Of a stretch of DNA of 19,204 bases, positions 14,316 through 19,204 are shown piece after piece. The first letter of the stretch is position 1; each line of letters opens with the position of its first letter. Source of the DNA: JAKBCQ01 sp021807585 (lineage in GTDB: Bacteria; Planctomycetota; Planctomycetia; Isosphaerales; Isosphaeraceae); contig DAHWFG010000136.1 of assembly GCA_027325115.1 (NCBI GenBank), positions 1 through 19,204 on the forward strand, in the 5' to 3' direction. The position numbers and the translations under genes were made by a program. A model generated the notes under the pieces. The model had not been told where the DNA came from. It saw only the letters and a program-made list of their open reading frames with translations, and made no database searches.

Positions 14316-16814
14316 TCAATGCCGGAAGAGGAACTCTTTCGAGTTGATCAGCACCCAGCCAAGATCCTCAACCGCTTGCCTGCGATTCGACCCCGAAGCC
14401 AAATGCTTGATCGCCGCGGCGAGTTCGGTCGCGTTCGGCTCGCGCGAAAGCGCAATCTCATATAGCTCGCGCGTGATCGACTCGGGGGTCTTATCGCTTG
14501 CGGCGAGCTTCGCGAGCCGACCCGCGTCGTCTCGCAGCTTCCCGTTCACCGTCTCCCCGCCGATCAATTGCAACGCCTGCGACAAGTTCGAATCGCTTTC
14601 ACGCTCGCATTCGCACGCCAATTCTCGAGCCGGCCTGCCGAACGTCTTCAAAAACGCGTTCTCCATCTTGCCGTCGGGAATCTGCGTGGCCCGCGCCCCC
14701 TTGGGTAACCCGTTGAACGGCGTCGCGGCGCCCGTCAACGTCGAAATCGCATCCAGTAATACTTCAGCAGGCAACAGTTTGGTATAAGAATGCGAGAAAT
14801 AGATCGTGTCGTCGGCGTTGAGCTTGCACGTCCGCGCGCTCGCCTGATACGTTCGACTCGAAACGATCAAGCGGATCAACGGTTTTAGATGAAAACCGTC
14901 TTTAACGAACTCCCCAGCCAATCCGTCTAGCAGTTCGTCGTTGCTCGGCGGGTTGGAATCGCGAAAATCGTCGACCGGCTCCACGATTCCACGCGCCATG
15001 ATATGAAACCATATCCGATTGACGAGACTCTTGGCGAAGAACGGATTCTCCTTCGACGTCAGCCATCCCGCGAGCCGAACTCGCCGGCTCGGCGGCGCTC
15101 CGACCACGTCTCCGTATTCGGGACCGCCCAGCGCCTTGGGCTTCATCACCCGGCCGCTCCGCGGTTGACGAACCTCGCCCCCTCCCGATTCGAAAACGAC
15201 CTCCTCGTCGTTCAAACTCCCCTTCTTATGCCGTACTCCCGAAAAGAACGCGGCGAATCCGTAATAATCGTCCTGCGTCCAACGTTCAAACGGATGATTA
15301 TGACACTTGGCGCACTGAATCCGAACCCCCAAAAACAATTGCGCCGTCGTCTCGACCGAATTCTCGGGATCGCGACTGATGCGATAATAATTCGCCGCCG
15401 GATTCTTAAACGTCGATCCGTCCGCGGTCAAAAGATCGCGCACAAACACATCGATCGGTTCGTCGCGCTCGAGCCGATCGCGAATCCAACGATTGTAAAC
15501 ATACGCCCCCTTCGGTTGAATCAATCGCCCGTTCGAACGCAATATGTCGGCGAACTTAAGCGTCCAAAAATCGTAAAACTCGGGCCGATCCAACAACGAC
15601 TCGATCAACCGATTCCGCCGATCGGGCGAAGGATCCCCCGTGAACCGCGCAACCTCGTCGGGCGTCGGCAACACCCCAAGAACATCCAGATACAATCGCC
15701 TGATAAACTCCCGATCGGTACACGGTTCCGAAGGCGCGATTCTCATCCGATTGAGCTTGGAATAGACGGCTCGATCGACGACGTTGTCTTGCGGTACGTC
15801 CACCGGCTTGTATCCCGGAACGTCGATCAAATGCGTGAGACGGACGTTCGCGACAAGATCCAGATAATGCGCGATCACCGCGACCTCGCCCCGCGATTTG
15901 AACGTCACAAAGCCGTCGGCTTCGACCTCGGCGATCTCGGTGCTCGACGAATTGTAATAACAAATCGGCGTAACGTCGCGCGCCGTTCCATCGGCGTACC
16001 GAGCGACAACCGAAAGTTGTTGCGTCGTCGCCGACTCCTCAAACACCCGCGATCCCGGATGAATCTCAAGCTTAACCGCCTTCGACGCCGAAGGATCGTC
16101 TTTCGCCCCCTGCGAAATCCAATCATGCAAATATTGAAAACTCTTTGAGCTTCGTTTGAGCCGCAACCCCCCCTCGTGCGGCGTGACGCCGAGCGGCTTG
16201 GTGAGAATCATGCTCGAATCCGCGGCAAGGGGATTGATACGCCGACCCCCCGCCTCGCGGCTCAGCACCCAATAATCTTGATCGGGAAGGTAGCCGCGAA
16301 GGCTCAGGCGAAACCCTCCCTTGCCCGTCGGCGTGCCGTGGCACGACCCCATGTTGCAGCCCGCCTGGCTGAACGAAGGGACGACGTCATTCCGGAAACT
16401 CACGGGCAAATCTTGATCGATTCGTTCTACCTGAATCGTCGTCTTCGCCTCGATATCGCCGATCTTGGCGACGATCGTCGCCTTACCATTTCCCCTCGGT
16501 TCCACCCTCCCGCGCGGGTCGACCGCCGCGATCGCGGGATCGAGCGAAGTCCAATTTACCGCGCGAGTTACGTCGCAGATCGCACCGTTCGACTCAAACC
16601 CGGTCGCAACCAACTGACACGTCGACCGCTTGCCGACGAGCGTGTTCACACCCGATTCGATCGTCAGTGTCTTCGGCTTCGATCCCGCGAGCGCCGGCTC
16701 CGATTCGGCGAGCGCCGGCTGCGACACCGAAGCAATCCCGAGAACGAGCCCGAACGCGAAAGTTGAAATCGCTCGCTTGAGCTCGGTTCCGACCAAGGGG
16801 GTGAGAGTCGGCAT
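14316..16814 (-). CDS. Secreted Ig-like/DUF1549/DUF1553 cytochrome-type protein (planctomycete PSD1 family)
   Basis: An 832-residue protein. GAGGA (16821-16825) six bases before the ATG supports the start. The signal peptide ends near SQPALA (31-36). Domains in order: a bacterial Ig-like group 2 domain (about 48-130), a haem-site-like segment GCNMGSCHG (152-160) with GKGGFRLSLRGY (164-175), a second Ig-like domain (about 247-330), DUF1549 (about 345-530) with DREFIRRLYLDVLGVLPT and a CxxCH motif CAKCH (501-505), and DUF1553 (about 575-830) with VNRIWFHIMARGIVEPVDDFR. The first cysteine motif is CX4CH, not the standard CX2CH. These proteins are found in large numbers in planctomycetes and are linked by gene context to polysaccharide use; biochemical function is not established. 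The usual partner, a DUF1501 protein, is missing on both sides. Confidence 0.93.
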   Translation of the reverse strand: MPTLTPLVGTELKRAISTFAFGLVLGIASVSQPALAESEPALAGSKPKTLTIESGVNTLVGKRSTCQLVATGFESNGAICDVTRAVNWTSLDPAIAAVDPRGRVEPRGNGKATIVAKIGDIEAKTTIQVERIDQDLPVSFRNDVVPSFSQAGCNMGSCHGTPTGKGGFRLSLRGYLPDQDYWVLSREAGGRRINPLAADSSMILTKPLGVTPHEGGLRLKRSSKSFQYLHDWISQGAKDDPSASKAVKLEIHPGSRVFEESATTQQLSVVARYADGTARDVTPICYYNSSSTEIAEVEADGFVTFKSRGEVAVIAHYLDLVANVRLTHLIDVPGYKPVDVPQDNVVDRAVYSKLNRMRIAPSEPCTDREFIRRLYLDVLGVLPTPDEVARFTGDPSPDRRNRLIESLLDRPEFYDFWTLKFADILRSNGRLIQPKGAYVYNRWIRDRLERDEPIDVFVRDLLTADGSTFKNPAANYYRISRDPENSVETTAQLFLGVRIQCAKCHNHPFERWTQDDYYGFAAFFSGVRHKKGSLNDEEVVFESGGGEVRQPRSGRVMKPKALGGPEYGDVVGAPPSRRVRLAGWLTSKENPFFAKSLVNRIWFHIMARGIVEPVDDFRDSNPPSNDELLDGLAGEFVKDGFHLKPLIRLIVSSRTYQASARTCKLNADDTIYFSHSYTKLLPAEVLLDAISTLTGAATPFNGLPKGARATQIPDGKMENAFLKTFGRPARELACECERESDSNLSQALQLIGGETVNGKLRDDAGRLAKLAASDKTPESITRELYEIALSREPNATELAAAIKHLASGSNRRQAVEDLGWVLINSKEFLFRH

Positions 16815-17120
16815 CCGTTTTCCTCACATGATCTAAGGAATGATCGCACCGGCGGTTCTTTTACGCGAACCCGGTCGGTTGCACCGAGAGCCCGCGCGGA
16901 GGCGACGATCCCGCGCAGGGATCGCCTCCATCAACTATACCTTCGCGAATTCTCCAAAGAAAGTCAAACAATTTGAGCGCGACGCGAACCGATCGAAACC
17001 AATCGCCTCGATTGAACAATGAGTCGCCGATATAAGCTTCATCGGTACGCGAACCAAATCATCTCGTAGCCGAATGAGCGTCTGATCGATATCCATTCGG
17101 CCGAGCGCTCGGTCGACCCG
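16815..17120. other. Intergenic region upstream of the DUF1549/DUF1553 gene
   Basis: These 306 bases contain no recognisable gene. They hold the large hairpin at 16898-16929 and, on the minus strand, a -10-like TATAGT and an upstream TTGACT that are 22 bases apart, too far for a standard promoter. The promoter of the DUF1549/DUF1553 gene should lie here. Confidence 0.45.
16898..16929. repeat. 12-bp hairpin with a 3-base bulge upstream of the DUF1549/DUF1553 gene
   Basis: GGAGGCG (16898-16904) and ATCCC (16908-16912) pair with GGGAT (16918-16922) and CGCCTCC (16923-16929). The bulge is ACG and the loop is GCGCA. On the minus strand it lies about 85-115 bases before the ATG at 16814 and about 190 bases after the lipocalin-like stop. 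No T-run follows. It may be part of the 5' untranslated region of the DUF1549/DUF1553 mRNA or a factor-aided terminator of the upstream gene. Confidence 0.6.
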
Positions 17121-17540
17121 TCACTTCTTTCGGATCCAGTCCTCGTCGATCACGAAACCCGTGTCCAGCACTCCATGTTGGTGGAACTTATCGCGTTTGA
17201 CTACGACGTCCAACACGACCTCCTTGCCTCGTAAATGTTCATGACTTGGAGTCGCGAATTCGACCTTCTCGGTGTACTTCTGGCCTTCGAGTTTCCACGT
17301 TTCACCGGCGCTCGCGTATGGGACCATCTCTTTGGAATCGTAGATCACCCACGTGAAATGCGTGGGCGTGATGTGTTTGATTTGAACGAAATGTTCCGGA
17401 AAATGATCGGAATCGCGTTCCCAAGATCCGACCAATGTTTCATCGGTTTTCTCAGCCTTCGGCCCGTCTCCGTACCTGAATCCGATCGAACAAACGAAGA
17501 TGAATCCAACCAAAACGATTCCCGCGAACGTTCGTTTCAT
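17121..17540 (-). CDS. Small secreted lipocalin-like protein of unknown function
   Basis: A 139-residue protein starting at ATG 17540, with AGGGAGA (17548-17554) seven bases upstream. Residues 1-20 form a signal peptide (KRTFAGIVLVGFIFVCSIG). The cysteine in it is not in a lipobox, so it is probably not a lipoprotein. The mature part begins with LVGSWERDSD (36-45), the GxW opening of lipocalin-like beta barrels, followed by alternating beta-strand pattern (HFVQIKHITPTHFTWVIYDSK, ETWKLEGQKYTEKVEF) and a C-terminal DEDWIRKK. Similar small lipocalin-like proteins are common in planctomycete and Bacteroidetes secretomes and may bind small hydrophobic molecules; no ligand can be named. It sits alone between the DUF1549/DUF1553 gene and the bax1-type gene on the same strand, more than 200 bases from either, so it is probably its own transcript. 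Confidence 0.72.
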   Translation of the reverse strand: MKRTFAGIVLVGFIFVCSIGFRYGDGPKAEKTDETLVGSWERDSDHFPEHFVQIKHITPTHFTWVIYDSKEMVPYASAGETWKLEGQKYTEKVEFATPSHEHLRGKEVVLDVVVKRDKFHQHGVLDTGFVIDEDWIRKK

Positions 17541-17759
17541 GGCGAAATCTCCCTGAGATTGATCGGTTTCGTATCGCGAATCACTTGGAAAGGAATCCGT
17601 GTATGGATTCGCTTGAGCTTAACGACGAGCGAATCGAACGCAACAAAAAAACGACGATCGGCTCGACGATGAAAGCGACGTCGATCCTGAGATAACCAAA
17701 ACCCCAAGTGTCTGATGATTTGAAATGAAACGAACAAGACGGCGCAGAACGCCTGGCGA

Positions 17760-19007
17760 TCAAGAGGACGGCGGCCGGGACGATTCCGTGATCAATCGAT
17801 CGAGCATCGCCGCTAGTTCGACCGCGTTGGGAATCTCTTTAAACCGCAAGATCGGCGCGGGATTATCGGGAAACGCTTCTTCGTCGACCTTGAGCCGCTC
17901 CGACACCGCCAACACATAACGCTTCGGTCCGTGGATCGGCAAAAGCCGCAGCAATCGTTCCAAACTCGACTTCTTCCAGAAGCCGACGACGTCGACAAAC
18001 ACATCCAAACCTGTCTGTTTGTGCGTGAATCGATAATCGGGAACCCAAACCCCCTCGCCGCCGAGCTCGATAAAATCGGCCTCCTCGCTCACCGCCCAAC
18101 CGGGCGCGACCTTGTGAAATCGATCAAGAAACGCCGTTATCTCCGCAGGAACATAAGTTCCCGTATCGCGATAATGCGAGACGAGGCCGTCTCCCGATTC
18201 GAGATGAAACGTCGCGGGCTCGCGCCGCGGCCCCCACGCCAACTCGGCGTCGAGTCGAAAATTCTCGCAGAGCAAAAGAGCCGGCAAAAACAACGCCATT
18301 TGTAAACCATACTTATTCGTGGCGCTGAAGAGGCTGAGCGGCCCGTCGATGTGAAAGACGAACCCCCCCGCCGACGATCCCTCGACGCGATACAACAACC
18401 GATGAAACTTCATCCACCGAAACAGGCGACGATAGCCCGAGGGCTTTTCCCTCCTCACCTCGACGGTGAGCCTTGTCGATCGCAACAGCACCGCCTGCGC
18501 AAGCGCGACGTTATACCGTTCCAGCAGCCTCGAAGCCGAGATGTCGTCGAAAGCGATCATCCGATTTTCATCTTTGAGATCGGCGAAGAGCGTCGATTCC
18601 AGCCGCGCGACGTCGACCCCGAACTCGTCCGCGACGGCGCGGAGCACAGGTTCGCGATGAAACCGCTCGCGCCGCGGATGCTGAGCGATCAACTCGTTTC
18701 GCCGCAATGCCGCCGCCATAAACACCTTCTCACGAGCCGCGTCGGGCGGCAAATCGGCCACGACCTCGAACTCGGCGCGATCTTCCAGCACCTTCGCCAG
18801 CCCGCGACTCGTCCAGTTCGCCGGGTCGTCGCCGAAGAGATCGGCGACCTCGCCCTCAATCTCGCCCCGACTCCGCCCGATCGATTCACGATAAATCAAC
18901 AACAAACTCTCGGCGATCTCGAGCCACTCGGAATACCGCACGTCGATGTACCGCGGAATCACCCGCCCTTTCGAAAACCGCACCCCCACCAAATTTCCCG
19001 TCAACAT
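17760..19007 (-). CDS. Bax1-type nuclease (DUF790, RecB-like superfamily)
   Basis: A 415-residue protein matching DUF790/Bax1 along its length. It has the N-terminal MLTGNLVGVRFSKGRVIPRYID, a helical segment ESIGRSRGEIEGEVADLFGD (41-60) with GLAKVLEDRAEFE, a middle RLLERYNVALAQAVLLRST (160-178) with FRWMKFHRLLYRVEG, and a C-terminal restriction-endonuclease-like core with PDYRF (323-327) and VDVVGFWKKSSLERLLRLL (338-356). In archaea Bax1 is the nuclease partner of the XPB helicase and cuts DNA next to bubbles or forks during repair. The gene 39 bases upstream encodes the end of an XPB-type helicase, which strongly supports the assignment. Asp339 stands where homologues commonly have a glutamate in the ExVGFW segment, a conservative change that should still bind metal; I am not certain of that consensus. 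No strong ribosome binding site is seen (AAAGAGAA upstream), so translation may be coupled to the helicase gene. Confidence 0.88.
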   Translation of the reverse strand: MLTGNLVGVRFSKGRVIPRYIDVRYSEWLEIAESLLLIYRESIGRSRGEIEGEVADLFGDDPANWTSRGLAKVLEDRAEFEVVADLPPDAAREKVFMAAALRRNELIAQHPRRERFHREPVLRAVADEFGVDVARLESTLFADLKDENRMIAFDDISASRLLERYNVALAQAVLLRSTRLTVEVRREKPSGYRRLFRWMKFHRLLYRVEGSSAGGFVFHIDGPLSLFSATNKYGLQMALFLPALLLCENFRLDAELAWGPRREPATFHLESGDGLVSHYRDTGTYVPAEITAFLDRFHKVAPGWAVSEEADFIELGGEGVWVPDYRFTHKQTGLDVFVDVVGFWKKSSLERLLRLLPIHGPKRYVLAVSERLKVDEEAFPDNPAPILRFKEIPNAVELAAMLDRLITESSRPPSS

Positions 19008-19046
19008 AACATTCTCTTTTTTTTAAATATATATGATTTATTTCTC
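19008..19046 (-). other. AT-rich 39-base spacer between helicase and nuclease genes
   Basis: The spacer is almost entirely A and T on the minus strand (an ATATATAT-like core, then a run of eight A residues at 19017-19024) in a GC-rich genome. It contains the weak ribosome binding site of the nuclease gene. It could be an internal promoter or an unstructured translation-enhancing leader. Confidence 0.5.
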
Positions 19047-19204
19047 TCACGCTTCTTCATAAGCGCTGTGTTGTCGTCGGCGGATCGACGTGTATTCCTC
19101 GGCGGTGTCGCGGGTGACGACCTCGTAGAGGATCGCCTCTTTCGACCCTGATTTCCGCAAAATCCGCCCCAGCCGTTGCACGTGCTCGCGCACGCTCCCC
19201 GATC
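19047..19204 (-). CDS. XPB-type DNA helicase (superfamily 2), C-terminal 51 codons only
   Basis: The gene enters from the right edge, and only its last 51 codons and TGA stop are in the window (in frame from 19202). The visible residues contain helicase motif VI, GSVREHVQRLGRILR, with the arginine finger region. After it come KEAILYEVVTRDTAEEY and SIRRRQHSAYEEA, the characteristic tail of XPB/Rad25-like helicases of archaea and bacteria. XPB is an ATP-dependent 3'-5' helicase or DNA translocase; in eukaryotes it is part of TFIIH, in archaea it works with Bax1. The Bax1-type gene follows 39 bases downstream on the same strand, so the two form a probable operon. The N-terminal DNA-damage recognition and RED/thumb regions are outside the window. 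Confidence 0.85.
   Translation of the reverse strand, partial: SGSVREHVQRLGRILRKSGSKEAILYEVVTRDTAEEYTSIRRRQHSAYEEA

Noticed and set aside
15003..16148. 381-codon open frame on the plus strand inside the DUF1549/DUF1553 gene
   Set aside because: It is a mirror frame of a strongly supported gene, Arg/Ile-rich, with no recognisable domain or ribosome binding site.
16930..16970. TTGACT and TATAGT on the minus strand as promoter of the DUF1549/DUF1553 gene
   Set aside because: The spacing is 22 bases, outside the normal 16-18 range, so they were not called as a promoter.

Overview
The window looks like a piece of a planctomycete chromosome (phylum Planctomycetota, PVC superphylum). The strongest reasons are two very large secreted proteins of families that are abundant mainly in PVC bacteria: a membrane-bound-dehydrogenase-type protein with HEAT repeats and a C-terminal haem domain (4075-7155), and an Ig-like/DUF1549/DUF1553 cytochrome-type protein (14316-16814). 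An elongation factor G that looks more like the spd/mitochondrial EF-G2 branch than the housekeeping form fits the same group. The DNA is GC-rich and strikingly full of the word CGATCG. Genus and species cannot be named from this window.

Layout, left to right. A secreted CpxP/Spy-like protein is cut by the left edge (minus strand, 1-294). It diverges from a secreted family 18 glycoside hydrolase (668-1642, plus), which is followed by an EF-G paralogue (1874-3982, plus). The haem/HEAT dehydrogenase-like gene converges on EF-G from the minus strand, and upstream of it lies a small secreted planctomycete-type protein of unknown function (7510-8001, minus). A plus-strand housekeeping block follows: glutamine amidotransferase TrpG/PabA (8249-8863), MoeA (8887-10176) and apolipoprotein N-acyltransferase Lnt (10372-12165). 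Next come minus-strand genes: a MurE-fold protein that has lost its catalytic motifs (12439-13956), the DUF1549/DUF1553 protein, a small lipocalin-like secreted protein (17121-17540), a Bax1-type (DUF790) nuclease (17760-19007), and the last 51 codons of an XPB-type helicase cut by the right edge (19047-19204).

How the genes fit together. trpG/pabA and moeA are 23 bases apart with a strong ribosome binding site between them, so they are almost certainly co-transcribed. lnt may belong to the same run, 195 bases further on. The XPB helicase and Bax1 nuclease are 39 bases apart and form a two-gene unit known mainly from archaeal DNA repair. The remaining genes mostly concern the cell envelope: chitin or peptidoglycan-like glycan hydrolysis, lipoprotein acylation, secreted c-type cytochrome-like proteins and a Mur-ligase pseudoenzyme.

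The points most worth a second look are the bacterial XPB-Bax1 pair, the MurE-like pseudoenzyme, the non-canonical EF-G, three strong intergenic inverted repeats, and the CGATCG over-representation. No tRNA, rRNA, CRISPR array, insertion sequence or phage gene was recognised.
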